Assembly (NCBI GenBank): GCA_903844265.1
Contig: CAIMTB010000591.1
Coordinates: forward strand, 1 to 34,231
Direction of reading: 5' to 3'
DNA length: 34,231 nucleotides
From: an uncultured Verrucomicrobiota bacterium
GTDB lineage: Bacteria > Verrucomicrobiota > Verrucomicrobiia > Limisphaerales > CAIMTB01
Shown here: positions 16,071-23,698 of the stretch, piece by piece
How the letters are laid out: each line of letters begins with the position of its first letter
Numbering within the stretch: the stretch's first letter is position 1
Program-made: the position numbers and the translations under genes
The notes under the pieces: generated by a model
Seen by the model: the letters and a program-made list of their open reading frames with translations, nothing else
The model's database searches: none
What the model was told of the DNA's origin: nothing

Positions 16071-16781
16071 TCACCTGCGTGCCCGGCGCCACACGCCAAA
16101 TCCCGCCAGCGCAAGTCCCACCACCGCGGCGTATTGCGACGGTTCCGGCACCGCGGCGCCGAGCACGTCGATCTCGCGGTACGCCGTCCCGTTGTTCTCG
16201 AATGACGTGAAGGTGAACCGGAGCTTGGCGACATCGGTCGCCAGCACGCCCCCCGTATCTGTCAGACGGATCCGGGTGTGCGCGTGGTCAAAAGCCGGCT
16301 GCGACGGGTTGAACAGCGGCACGGTCGCCAGCGCCAAGAACGTGTCGGGGTCTGCGGACGTGCTGTACTGGACAGAGTATTGCTGACCGTCGCGGCCCGT
16401 GTCCCAGCTGGCGATCGTGTCGATCTCACTCAGATGGTAGCCAAGCGGGCTCGCGGTCAGGTCGAGGCTGAAAGTGATCTGGCTGCCTGGTGACGGGGCT
16501 GAGTTGGAGCCGTCACCCACAGCTCCGGAAGGGCCGTGAAGGCCGTCGTGGAGCACCGCCTCCGTGCCTCCCCCGAAACCGCCGAACGACCCGGTGGTTG
16601 CGACGGAGCCCAGGCTCGTCTGCAGCAGGTCCGTGTTCGAGACCGGAAAACTATTGCCAGCGCCGGAATGCTCCTCGTTGGTGATGATGATGCCCGCCTC
16701 GACGCAGGCATTCCCACACAGGGCGGCCAAGGTAAGCGAGGCAACGGAACGTGGGATTCGAACAAATGAAGGCGATATCAT
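16071..16781 (-). CDS. PEP-CTERM sorting-domain protein
   Basis: A 236-residue exported protein. The signal peptide is MISPSFVRIPRSVASLTLAALCGNACVEAG. The C-terminus is a textbook PEP-CTERM anchor: VPEP at 211-214, a hydrophobic helix (YAAVVGLALAGFGVW) and an RRARR tail. Exosortase recognises and processes such tails in the inner membrane. The middle part is a beta-rich domain with Gly/Ser-rich stretches (GSFGGFGGGTE) and resembles surface or extracellular-matrix proteins of this class. Nothing in it suggests an enzyme. Exosortase itself is not in the window. It lies upstream of the rhamnosidase on the same strand with a 204-base gap, so cotranscription is possible but not shown. Confidence 0.88.
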   Translation of the reverse strand: MISPSFVRIPRSVASLTLAALCGNACVEAGIIITNEEHSGAGNSFPVSNTDLLQTSLGSVATTGSFGGFGGGTEAVLHDGLHGPSGAVGDGSNSAPSPGSQITFSLDLTASPLGYHLSEIDTIASWDTGRDGQQYSVQYSTSADPDTFLALATVPLFNPSQPAFDHAHTRIRLTDTGGVLATDVAKLRFTFTSFENNGTAYREIDVLGAAVPEPSQYAAVVGLALAGFGVWRRARR

Positions 16782-17066
16782 GAGGCGTCGGGTATTGTGA
16801 ATTCGATGGAAAACCCCCTTTGGAAACGTGCGACCTGGTCGGAGGGCTGTCGAGCGCGGACTGCGGTCCAGAACCCCGTGGCAGCAGGGGGCACCGAGGG
16901 TGTGCACGGTGCATCGCCGAATTGTCGGTGGGCGGCCTCTCCGAGGGCGCCGCGCTAGATGTGTCCGCAAAGCACGGCGCGCAGCGGAGTGCGCGCCCCA
17001 CCGGCTGGGAGGTTGCCGGCGATTGACGGCTCGCCGTTCGGCGCAAAGGCGTGCAGGGTCAGCCGC
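16782..17066. other. Divergent intergenic region with palindromes
   Basis: A 285-base gap between the PEP-CTERM gene and the sialidase-like gene. It contains a small palindrome (GGAC/GTCC around TGCG, 16858-16869) and one copy of the 35-base palindromic element described separately (16968-17002). No convincing promoter pair was found. Confidence 0.6.
16968..17002 (+). repeat. Dispersed palindromic element, copy 1
   Basis: GGCGCGCA at 16976-16983 and TGCGCGCC at 16990-16997 form a perfect 8-bp stem with a six-base loop (GCGGAG). Together with its flanks (CAAAG before, CCACC after) this 35-base unit matches the reverse complement of 27999-28033 with a single mismatch. It lies between genes and resembles bacterial REP/BIME-type elements. 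Confidence 0.8.
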
Positions 17067-18230
17067 ATGAGCCGTCGAACGAATTTCCAGCGCGCCATCT
17101 GCCTGGCGGTCATCGTCCTTGGGGGGGCTGTAGCGAGCACAGCTTTGGCAGCCCAACCCGGACCCGAGTTGCTGCGTGTTCCCGACGACGGGGTCCAGCC
17201 ACAGACGCTCGTGTCGGGAGATGGGACGGTCCACGTGATGTTCCTCAAGGGCGCGCAGGACGCGGCGGATGTCTGGTACGCGCGACGACCGAAGGGGGCG
17301 GCGTCGTTCACCAAGGCGGTTCGCGTCAATGCGCAGCCGGGCTCAGCCATCGCGGTCGGGACCATACGCGGCGCGCAATTCGCGACCGATGGCGCCGGGA
17401 TTCCATTTGTAGTCTGGAATGGCTCGGGGAAATCGACGGTCCACACCGGGGCGCCGCTCTGGTTTTCGCGGGGCCGCGCCGACGGCAGCTTCGAGCCGGA
17501 GCGTGATGTGATCCGGACCACGGCGCATTTGGACGGCGGGGGTTCGGTGGCTTTGGGCAAGCCGGGTCAGATTTTCACGGTGTGGCACAGTGCGCCGCCG
17601 GACATGGCGGGTGAGACGAACCGCGGCGTGTTCATGTCCGCGTCCAGCGATTCGGGCGCGACGTTCAGCGGTGAGGTTCGGATCGATCGGCCGGGGGATG
17701 GCGTCTGCGCGTGCTGCGGTTTGCGGGCGCTGGGCCGCGGTGATGGGACGTTGGCGGTGCTGTATCGCTCCGCGGGCGAGGGTGGTGATTTTCGGGACAT
17801 GACCTTGTTGCTGCGGTCGGGCAAGGACGGCGAGGTCAGGCGCGTGGTGTTGGACCGTTGGTCGCTTCGGTCATGTCCGATGAGCAGTTCCTCGTTGGCG
17901 TGGTCCGGCGAGAATCTGATGGCGGCGTGGGAGACGCGCGACGAGGTGCGGTTGGCGCTCGTGGACGTGGCGACCGGGGTGCCTGTCCGGATCGATTCGC
18001 CGTCCGGCACGGGCAAGCGGAAGCATCCGTCGCTGGGGTTGGGAGCGCGTGGGGAATTTCTTCTCGCCTGGGTGGAGGACACCGGTTGGAACCGTGGAGG
18101 TTCGGTGGGGTGGCAGGGCTACGATGCCCAGGGTCACGCGACGGACATGCGTGGGCTGCGCGAGGGAGTGCCCGTGTGGGGGCTCGCCAGCGCGTTTGCG
18201 GTCGGCGGGGATTTCGGCGTGATCTATTGA
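17067..18230 (+). CDS. Secreted sialidase-like beta-propeller protein
   Basis: A 387-residue precursor with a signal peptide (MSRRTNFQRAICLAVIVLGGAVASTALA). The body has the strand patterns and Asp-box-like turns (SDSGATFSGEVRI at 195-207) of six-bladed sialidase/BNR propellers. I see no complete sialidase active site (the arginine triad and RIP motif are not evident), so the name describes the fold and not the activity. A cysteine cluster CACC at 214-217, with a further Cys at 270 (RSCPMSSSSLAW), stands out and may bind a metal or form disulfides. The ATG at 17067 starts the signal peptide. The stop codon lies within a hairpin shared with the convergent asparaginase gene. Confidence 0.72.
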   Translation: MSRRTNFQRAICLAVIVLGGAVASTALAAQPGPELLRVPDDGVQPQTLVSGDGTVHVMFLKGAQDAADVWYARRPKGAASFTKAVRVNAQPGSAIAVGTIRGAQFATDGAGIPFVVWNGSGKSTVHTGAPLWFSRGRADGSFEPERDVIRTTAHLDGGGSVALGKPGQIFTVWHSAPPDMAGETNRGVFMSASSDSGATFSGEVRIDRPGDGVCACCGLRALGRGDGTLAVLYRSAGEGGDFRDMTLLLRSGKDGEVRRVVLDRWSLRSCPMSSSSLAWSGENLMAAWETRDEVRLALVDVATGVPVRIDSPSGTGKRKHPSLGLGARGEFLLAWVEDTGWNRGGSVGWQGYDAQGHATDMRGLREGVPVWGLASAFAVGGDFGVIY

Positions 18231-18246
18231 TCCGAAAAGGATCAAT
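18226..18246. terminator. Hairpin spanning both stop codons of a convergent pair
   Basis: ATTGATCC at 18226-18233 pairs perfectly with GGATCAAT at 18239-18246 around a GAAAA loop. It contains the sialidase-like stop codon (18228-18230) and, on the other strand, the asparaginase stop codon (18242-18244). It is symmetrical, so it could act in both directions, but no T tract follows on either strand. Confidence 0.55.
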
Positions 18247-19288
18247 GGCGGGGAGGCACCCTGTCGGCCTGCACGACCTGGCTGCTTCCCGGGTGGGTCA
18301 CGGCGAACACAAAACCGTCGCTCGTCCCGGCGCCGCCGAAGCGGCCTTTCTTGTCGATGGCCAGGAAGTTGATGGCGAGATCGACGCCCGCGGGATGCTT
18401 CTTCTGGATGCGGTGGATCACCTCGGCGCAGGCGTCGCGCGGGTGCGCGCCCTGCCGCATGAATTCGACGACCTGGAACGAGCCGCAGAAGCGCATGATG
18501 TTTTCCCCGATGCCTGTCGCACCCGCCGCGCCGATGTCGTTGTCGACGTAGAGCCCGCTTCCGATGATGGGAGAATCGCCGACGCGGCCGGGAAGTTTGT
18601 AGGCGAGACCGCTGGTGGAGCAGCCGCCGGCGAGGTCGCCGTTGGCGCCGAGCATGACCATGGCGATGGTGTCATGGCTGAGCGGTGGTGCGGAGCCTGG
18701 ACCCGCCGCGGCCTGCTTCGCCTTCCAGGCCTTCCATCTCTCGAGTTCCTCCGGGACGGGCATAGGGGTGTTCTCGAATCCGTTTGCCAGCGCGAACTTC
18801 CGTGCACCGTCTCCGACGAGCAGCACGTGCCGGGTTTTTTCCATCACCGCGCGGGCGAGCTTGATGACCGGGAGGATGCCCTCGACGCCGGCGACGCTGC
18901 CGCACTTGTGGGTGGGGCCGTCCATGATGCAGGCGTCGAGCGAGACGACGCCTTCGGCGTTCGGTGTTCCTGCGATACCGACGGAGTGGTTGGCGAGGTC
19001 GTGTTCGGTGACCGAGATCCCGTCGACGATGGCATCGAGAAGGTTGCCGCCGGCCTGGAGTGTCGCAAAGGCTTTGTCATTGGCGGCGCGGCCGAAGGGC
19101 CAGGTGGAGACGATCAAGGGTTTGGGCGCGGCGCTGCGTGTTACGGGCATGGTGGAGGGCTTGGACGACGCGGCGCGGCCCGTGAGGGTCGTCCCGAGGG
19201 CCGCCGCGGTGGATGAGGCGAGGAAGGTGCGGCGGTTCAACAGCGAGGTGGCGGGGAGATCCCGGGATGCGACAGGGGTGTCGGACAT
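18242..19288 (-). CDS. Tat-exported N4-(beta-N-acetylglucosaminyl)-L-asparaginase / isoaspartyl peptidase family
   Basis: A 348-residue Ntn hydrolase precursor. The N-terminal twin-arginine signal (NRRTFLASSTAAALGTTLTGRAA) indicates export. The enzyme family cleaves itself before a Thr that becomes the nucleophile. The site here is H205-D206-T207, followed by IAMVMLGANGDLAGGCSTSG and GRVGDSPIIGSGLYVD, which carry the conserved substrate-binding Arg/Asp/Gly residues. The arrangement with HDT and GRVGDSPIIG fits glycosylasparaginase, which cleaves the GlcNAc-Asn bond of N-glycan remnants, better than plain isoaspartyl dipeptidase. The ATG at 19288 gives a normal length. It is convergent with the sialidase-like gene. 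Confidence 0.9.
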   Translation of the reverse strand: MSDTPVASRDLPATSLLNRRTFLASSTAAALGTTLTGRAASSKPSTMPVTRSAAPKPLIVSTWPFGRAANDKAFATLQAGGNLLDAIVDGISVTEHDLANHSVGIAGTPNAEGVVSLDACIMDGPTHKCGSVAGVEGILPVIKLARAVMEKTRHVLLVGDGARKFALANGFENTPMPVPEELERWKAWKAKQAAAGPGSAPPLSHDTIAMVMLGANGDLAGGCSTSGLAYKLPGRVGDSPIIGSGLYVDNDIGAAGATGIGENIMRFCGSFQVVEFMRQGAHPRDACAEVIHRIQKKHPAGVDLAINFLAIDKKGRFGGAGTSDGFVFAVTHPGSSQVVQADRVPPRH

Positions 19289-19608
19289 GGTGGGCGTGGA
19301 GGGGATGGGAGTGTCTCGTGGAATGTGCGTGGGGAACCTTTGCCAGATCGTGGGGACGGATGCCAGCCGGGGGTTTTAAGATGAAAGACCTGTCCCTTGG
19401 TTCGATTCCTGAGCGCAGCGCCACGGCTCCAGACGGTGGAATTCCCCACGAATCTCGGACACCGTTCTCGATTCCTCGGCCGATGGACGGGTTCTTATTA
19501 AGGACCTGTCCCTCCATTCTGTTGTCGGTAGACTGGGATGTGCCGCAGCTCAGGTTCGCCGAAGGCTTCCTGTTTTCATCGTTCGGAAAGCCGGATAGGC
19601 TGGGGCCC
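19289..19608. other. Intergenic region with repeated GACCTGTCCCT motif
   Basis: A 320-base gap between the divergent asparaginase and HIT genes. GACCTGTCCCT occurs twice in the same orientation, in AAAGACCTGTCCCTT near 19385 and AAGGACCTGTCCCTC near 19500. The second copy contains the palindrome GGAC-CT-GTCC. CGATTCCT is also repeated at about 19403 and 19470. The reading frame of the HIT gene is open through this DNA, but the translation looks non-coding. It may be the remnant of a REP-like or small mobile element; no transposase is present. Confidence 0.5.
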
Positions 19609-20103
19609 GTGGAACATCTGCATGCGCCCTGGCGGATCGAGTACATCCTCGGTCCGAAGATTCCGCGGGGGGATGTCTCGGTGTTCAAGCGCATCGCCGA
19701 CGATTCGGATGACGAGGCGAACCTGGTCATCTGCCGGGCGCGCGCCTGTTTCGCGCTGCTGAACAACTATCCCTACAACGGTGGGCACGTGCTGGTCGTC
19801 CCGTATCGCCAGGTGCCGGGCCTCGAGGATTTGACCGACGACGAGATGCTCGAGGTCATGCAGGTGGCGAGGCGGTGTGTTGCGGCGTTGAAGCGGGTGA
19901 TGAAACCGGACGGATTCAACCTTGGTTTCAACCTGGGACGCGCGGCGGGTGCCGGGATCGAGGAGCACCTTCACCTTCACATTGTGCCGCGCTGGACTGG
20001 GGACACGAATTTCATGCCGGTGATCGCCGGGACCACGGTGCTGCCGCAGGCGCTGCGCGAGGTCGCGGCCCGCTTGCGCGAGGCGCTTGCTGCCGGGAAT
20101 TGA
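19609..20103 (+). CDS. HIT-family nucleotide hydrolase/phosphorylase
   Basis: A 164-residue cytoplasmic histidine-triad protein, likely acting on Ap4A or related nucleotidyl substrates. The catalytic triad is H120, H122 and H124 in EEHLHLHIVPRW, followed by the GDTNFMPVI segment typical of the bacterial Ap4A-phosphorylase-like branch. I chose the GTG at 19609 because (M)EHLHAPWRIEYILGPK matches the usual N-terminus of this branch. The frame is open upstream, but there it reads repetitive intergenic DNA. Its stop is 22 bases before the phoH start, and the group continues through ybeY, recO and cysK. The precise substrate is unknown. Confidence 0.9.
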   Translation: MEHLHAPWRIEYILGPKIPRGDVSVFKRIADDSDDEANLVICRARACFALLNNYPYNGGHVLVVPYRQVPGLEDLTDDEMLEVMQVARRCVAALKRVMKPDGFNLGFNLGRAAGAGIEEHLHLHIVPRWTGDTNFMPVIAGTTVLPQALREVAARLREALAAGN

Positions 20104-20125
20104 ACCAGAATCAGTCGACCCTCCG

Positions 20126-21178
20126 ATGCACGACGCCAAAAAAACCACCCCCCGTGCCGCGAAAGTCGCGGCGTCCAAGTCCGCCGCGACTGCGGTGACC
20201 TCGGGCCATGCCGAGCAGGTGCTGCACTTCGAGAGCGCGCGCCATGCGCAGCAGTTGTTCAACAACGACCCGAAGAACCTTGTTGCGGTCGAGGCCGCGC
20301 TGGGCGTGAGGGCGACCGCGCGCGATGGCTGGATCAAGTTCGAGGGTGACGGGGAGGCCGTGGCTCAAGCTCGGCGGATGTTCGAGTTGCTCGACAACTC
20401 GGTGAAGACGGGACATGTGGTGCGCGGGAGGGAGTTCGCGTACGCACTGAGCGTGGTGCAGCACGAGGGAACCGAGGTCCTTGCGGGCCTGTTCGGGACC
20501 CGCATCATCACCTCGACGCGCAAGCCGCAGGTGACCCCCAAGACGACGGGACAGAAGCAGTACGTTGAAGCCATCCAGCAGCACGACCTGACGCTTGGCA
20601 TCGGTCCGGCCGGCACCGGGAAGACCTACCTGGCGATGGCCATGGCCGTGGCCGCGTTGAGGGAGGAAAAGGTGGCCCGGATCATCCTCACCCGGCCCGC
20701 CGTGGAAGCAGGCGAGGCGCTCGGGTTCCTTCCCGGCGACCTCTATGAGAAGATCGCGCCGTACCTGCGGCCGTTGCACGACGCGCTGCACGACATGATG
20801 CCCGCGGAAGAAATCCAGAAGTGCACCGAACGTGGCATCATCGAGATCGCGCCCCTGGCCTACATGCGCGGTCGAACGCTCAACAATGCGTTCATCATCC
20901 TCGACGAGGCCCAGAACGCCACCGCCGAGCAGATGTTCATGTTCCTCACCCGCCTCGGGTTCAGCGCACGCGCCGTGATCACCGGTGATCCCACCCAGAT
21001 CGATCTTCCCAAAAACCGCCCCTCCGGCCTGATCGAGGCGGTCCACGCGCTGAAGGGGATCGAGGGGATCGCGATCTGCGAGTTTTCGCGCCGGGACGTG
21101 GTACGCCATCCGCTCGTCCAGCGCATCATCGCCGCGTACGAGGATCATCGGGGACCCCGCCGCGCGGACATGGCGTGA
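20126..21178 (+). CDS. phoH: PhoH family ATPase
   Basis: A 350-residue cytoplasmic P-loop ATPase of the PhoH/YbeZ type, linked in other bacteria to RNA metabolism and ribosome maturation together with YbeY. Walker A GPAGTGKT is at 160-167, Walker B FIILDEAQNA around 256-264, and the RPAVEAGEALGFLPGDLYEKI segment is the family hallmark. The N-terminal 30 residues are Lys/Ala-rich and variable. The ATG at 20126 is preferred; a TTG at 20087 would overlap the HIT gene. ybeY begins 28 bases downstream, the conserved pairing. Confidence 0.95.
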   Translation: MHDAKKTTPRAAKVAASKSAATAVTSGHAEQVLHFESARHAQQLFNNDPKNLVAVEAALGVRATARDGWIKFEGDGEAVAQARRMFELLDNSVKTGHVVRGREFAYALSVVQHEGTEVLAGLFGTRIITSTRKPQVTPKTTGQKQYVEAIQQHDLTLGIGPAGTGKTYLAMAMAVAALREEKVARIILTRPAVEAGEALGFLPGDLYEKIAPYLRPLHDALHDMMPAEEIQKCTERGIIEIAPLAYMRGRTLNNAFIILDEAQNATAEQMFMFLTRLGFSARAVITGDPTQIDLPKNRPSGLIEAVHALKGIEGIAICEFSRRDVVRHPLVQRIIAAYEDHRGPRRADMA

Positions 21179-21206
21179 GGGGCTGGGCGCAGGAGTGTGG
21201 GAGCGT

Positions 21207-21746
21207 ATGAGCGTCGAGGTGTTGATCCGGAATTCGCAGCGCGCGTGGAAGGTCGACACCCGCCGCCTGCGGGAGCTTGCGGTCGCGCTTCTGGTGCGGG
21301 AACTGGGAAAGGACGACGCGGCTCTGGGGATCGGTCTCGTGGGGGCGCGGCGGATGGCGGGTCTCAACTGGCAGTGGCTCCGTCACCAAGGTTCCACCGA
21401 CATCCTCACCTTCGATCATCGCTCCGCGCCGTCCGAATCGTTGCATGGCGAATTGTTCATCAGCGTGGACGATGCGGTGACGCAGGCGGCGGAGTTTGGC
21501 GTCACGCCGGGGGAGGAACTGGCACGCTACGTCGTGCATGGCGTGCTTCACCTGCTGGACTACGATGATCTGGAAACGTCGGCGCGGCGCGTGATGAAAC
21601 GCGAGGAATCCCGTCTGGTACGCCGGCTCGGGGCTGACTTCGAGCTCAGGAGCCTGGTGATGGCGTCCGTGAAGAAGCCGCGTCCAGGCGGGGTGCGGGA
21701 GCACTACGCCCGCGACGTCACGACCACGAGCCGGCCCTCCCCGTGA
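21207..21746 (+). CDS. ybeY: Endoribonuclease YbeY (16S rRNA maturation factor)
   Basis: A 179-residue zinc-dependent RNase of the UPF0054 family that takes part in 16S rRNA 3'-end processing and ribosome quality control. GSTDILTFD at 62-70 matches the conserved TDVLSFP region. The metal site normally reads HGxLHLxGYDH. Here it is HGVLHLLDYDD: H111 and H115 are kept, the Gly is Asp, and the third ligand position (121) is Asp instead of His. AGGAG at 21191-21195 lies 11 bases before the ATG. The C-terminal 35 residues are an unconserved tail. The stop overlaps the recO GTG by 4 bases, implying coupled translation. Confidence 0.9.
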   Translation: MSVEVLIRNSQRAWKVDTRRLRELAVALLVRELGKDDAALGIGLVGARRMAGLNWQWLRHQGSTDILTFDHRSAPSESLHGELFISVDDAVTQAAEFGVTPGEELARYVVHGVLHLLDYDDLETSARRVMKREESRLVRRLGADFELRSLVMASVKKPRPGGVREHYARDVTTTSRPSP

Positions 21747-22414
21747 GCGACGAGCGCACCACGGGCATCGTCCTGCGGACGCGTCCACTCACCGAGACGT
21801 CGTTGATCGTGCAATGGCTGACCGCGGATTCAGGTCGGATCTCGACGGTGGCGCGCGGGGCGAGGCGGCCGAAGTCGGCATACCACGGGAAGCTGGATCT
21901 TTTTCACGAATGCGAACTCACCTTCCGCCGATCGTCGCGGTCGGAGTTGCACATGCTGCGGGAGGTTGAATTCAGCGGCAGCCTGCCTGGGCTGCGTCAG
22001 GATTGGCGGCGTCTGACGCAGGCGGCTTATGGTGTGGCCCTGATCGAGCAGACGACGGAAGCCGACACGCCGATGCCGGAGACGTGGGAGTTGTTCCGGG
22101 GATTTCTGGCGACGGTGAATGCGGGGGAGTGTTCGCCGCTGACCGTGTTTGCGTTGGAGCTTCGGCATCTGGAGGTTCTGGGGCAGTTGCCGGATTTTGA
22201 TCGGGAATCGCTGCCTGCGGGGAGTCGGCGTCTGGCGGGGCGGTTGCGTGAGGCGGAATGGGGGGCGTGGCTGGGGCGGGCGGTGGCGCCCGAGATCGTC
22301 GCGCCTTTGGCCGGCTTCCTCCACGTGTTCCTGACGTTCCAGCTTGGACATCTCCCGAAGGGCCGGTCGGACGCGATTGAAATGGGAGTGAATCCGCCCT
22401 TGCCCGGCGCATGA
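21743..22414 (+). CDS. recO: DNA repair protein RecO
   Basis: A 223-residue mediator of RecF-pathway recombination that helps load RecA on SSB-coated single strands. The N-terminal OB-fold is clear (GIVLRTRPLTETSLIVQWLT, then GRISTVARGARRPKSAYHGKLDLF), followed by a helical domain. The four-Cys zinc site of some RecO proteins is absent, as in E. coli. Translation starts at a GTG that overlaps the ybeY stop by four bases (GTGA). An ATG at 22411 overlaps its own stop in the same way and leads into the cysK frame. Confidence 0.9.
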   Translation: MSDERTTGIVLRTRPLTETSLIVQWLTADSGRISTVARGARRPKSAYHGKLDLFHECELTFRRSSRSELHMLREVEFSGSLPGLRQDWRRLTQAAYGVALIEQTTEADTPMPETWELFRGFLATVNAGECSPLTVFALELRHLEVLGQLPDFDRESLPAGSRRLAGRLREAEWGAWLGRAVAPEIVAPLAGFLHVFLTFQLGHLPKGRSDAIEMGVNPPLPGA

Positions 22415-22470
22415 CCTCGGCAAATCATCCGGGCGAATTCCGAGTCGAACCAGCAAACTACCGAGTCAAT

Positions 22471-23466
22471 ATGGGACGCATCTTCAACAATATCGTAGAA
22501 ACCGTCGGGAACACCCCGTTGGTCCGCCTGAATCGAATTCCCGCGAGCATGGGCGTGGATCCGTCGACTTCGGTGCTGTTGAAGTGCGAGTTTTTCAACC
22601 CGCTCAGCAGCGTGAAGGATCGCATCGGGATGGCGATGATCGAGGACGCCGAACGCCGCGGGATCCTCAAGCCCGAGACGACCATCATCGAGCCGACTTC
22701 CGGCAATACGGGCATCGCGCTCGCCTTCGTGGCGGCCGCGAAAGGCTACAAGCTCATCCTCACCATGCCCGAGACCATGTCCATGGAGCGCCGCTCACTG
22801 CTCGCCATGCTCGGTGCGAAACTCGTGCTCACCCCCGGAACCGAGGGCATGAAGGGTGCCATTCGCCGGGCCGAGGAACTCGCCAGGGAGATCCCGAACT
22901 CATGGATTCCCCAGCAGTTCGAGAATCCCGCCAACCCCCTGGTCCATATGCGCACCACGGCCGAGGAATTGTGGCGCGACACCGACGGCGCCATCGACAT
23001 TCTCGTCGCCGCAGTGGGCACGGGTGGAACGCTCACCGGCTGTTTTGAGCTGATCAAGAGCCGCAAGGCTTCCTTCCAGGCCATCGCCGTCGAACCGAAG
23101 GATTCGCCAGTCATCACCCAGACCTTGCATGGCGATCCTTTGAAACCGGGCCCCCACAAAATCCAGGGTACCGGCGCAGGATTCGTTCCCGCCAACCTTC
23201 ACCTCAAAGGCCCGAACGGCGAACCCCAGATCACGGAATGCGTCATGGTCTCCAACGATGATGCGTTCGCTGTCGCCCGCCGCCTGGCCAAGGAAGAGGG
23301 GATCCTCGCCGGCATTTCTTCAGGCGCCAATGTCTGGGCTGCGTGCGAGGTCGCCAAGCGCCCGGAAAACAAGGGCAAGGTGATCGTCACCATCGCCTGT
23401 TCGACCGGCGAGCGCTACCTCTCGACCCCGCTCGCCGCCGAGGCGCGCGCCGAGGTCGGGGCCTGA
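22471..23466 (+). CDS. cysK: Cysteine synthase (O-acetylserine sulfhydrylase)
   Basis: A PLP enzyme that makes L-cysteine from O-acetylserine and sulfide in the cytoplasm. The 331 residues show VGNTPLVRLNR at 12-22, the PLP-binding Lys K49 in SSVKDRIG, the substrate loop TSGNTG at 76-81, the phosphate loop GTGGT, and SSGAN near the C-terminus. I chose the ATG at 22471 because MGRIFNNIVETVGNTPLV is the usual N-terminus. An alternative ATG at 22411 overlaps the recO stop by 4 bases and would add 20 residues, so it is the competing choice if translation is coupled. CysM or a cystathionine-beta-synthase-like role is less likely. Confidence 0.93.
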   Translation: MGRIFNNIVETVGNTPLVRLNRIPASMGVDPSTSVLLKCEFFNPLSSVKDRIGMAMIEDAERRGILKPETTIIEPTSGNTGIALAFVAAAKGYKLILTMPETMSMERRSLLAMLGAKLVLTPGTEGMKGAIRRAEELAREIPNSWIPQQFENPANPLVHMRTTAEELWRDTDGAIDILVAAVGTGGTLTGCFELIKSRKASFQAIAVEPKDSPVITQTLHGDPLKPGPHKIQGTGAGFVPANLHLKGPNGEPQITECVMVSNDDAFAVARRLAKEEGILAGISSGANVWAACEVAKRPENKGKVIVTIACSTGERYLSTPLAAEARAEVGA

Positions 23467-23508
23467 CAAACTCCTCCGCCCGGATCCCACGGGTCCCAAG
23501 GATCCGAG

Positions 23509-23526
23509 GGCCCGGACATCCGGGCC
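23509..23526 (+). terminator. Possible cysK terminator hairpin
   Basis: GGCCCGG at 23509-23515 pairs with CCGGGCC at 23520-23526 around a four-base ACAT loop, 43 bases after the cysK stop. The following bases (GGTTGTTCC) contain only a few T residues, so termination would be weak or Rho-assisted. Confidence 0.45.
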
Positions 23527-23566
23527 GGTTGTTCCGTGCGTCCCGTCTGGTTCGACTTCGGACCAG

Positions 23567-23600
23567 AACTACGTTGAACTACGTAGGCTCATACGTAGTT
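23567..23600 (+). promoter_or_regulatory. AACTACGT triple repeat with hairpin before the oxidase gene
   Basis: AACTACGT occurs at 23567-23574 and again at 23577-23584, 10 bases apart, and in inverse orientation at 23593-23600. The second and third copies form a perfect 9-bp inverted repeat (23577-23585 with 23592-23600, loop GGCTCA), followed by TTTCTCTC. The 10-base phasing, about one helical turn, suits a protein-binding operator. The stem could equally be a terminator. It lies about 100 bases before the multicopper oxidase start. Confidence 0.5.
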
Positions 23601-23698
23601 TCTCTCTGGTGATCTTCGCAGGGTGGGCAGGGTATAAGAAGCCCTGTGCATGCGAGATTTCATAGCTACTTCAGGATGTCAGCCATGGGGATGGGCCG

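Noticed and set aside
19395-19412. GGTTCGATTCC resembling a tRNA T-arm
   Set aside because: The flanking bases do not form the T-stem, and no acceptor, anticodon or D-arm can be assembled around it.
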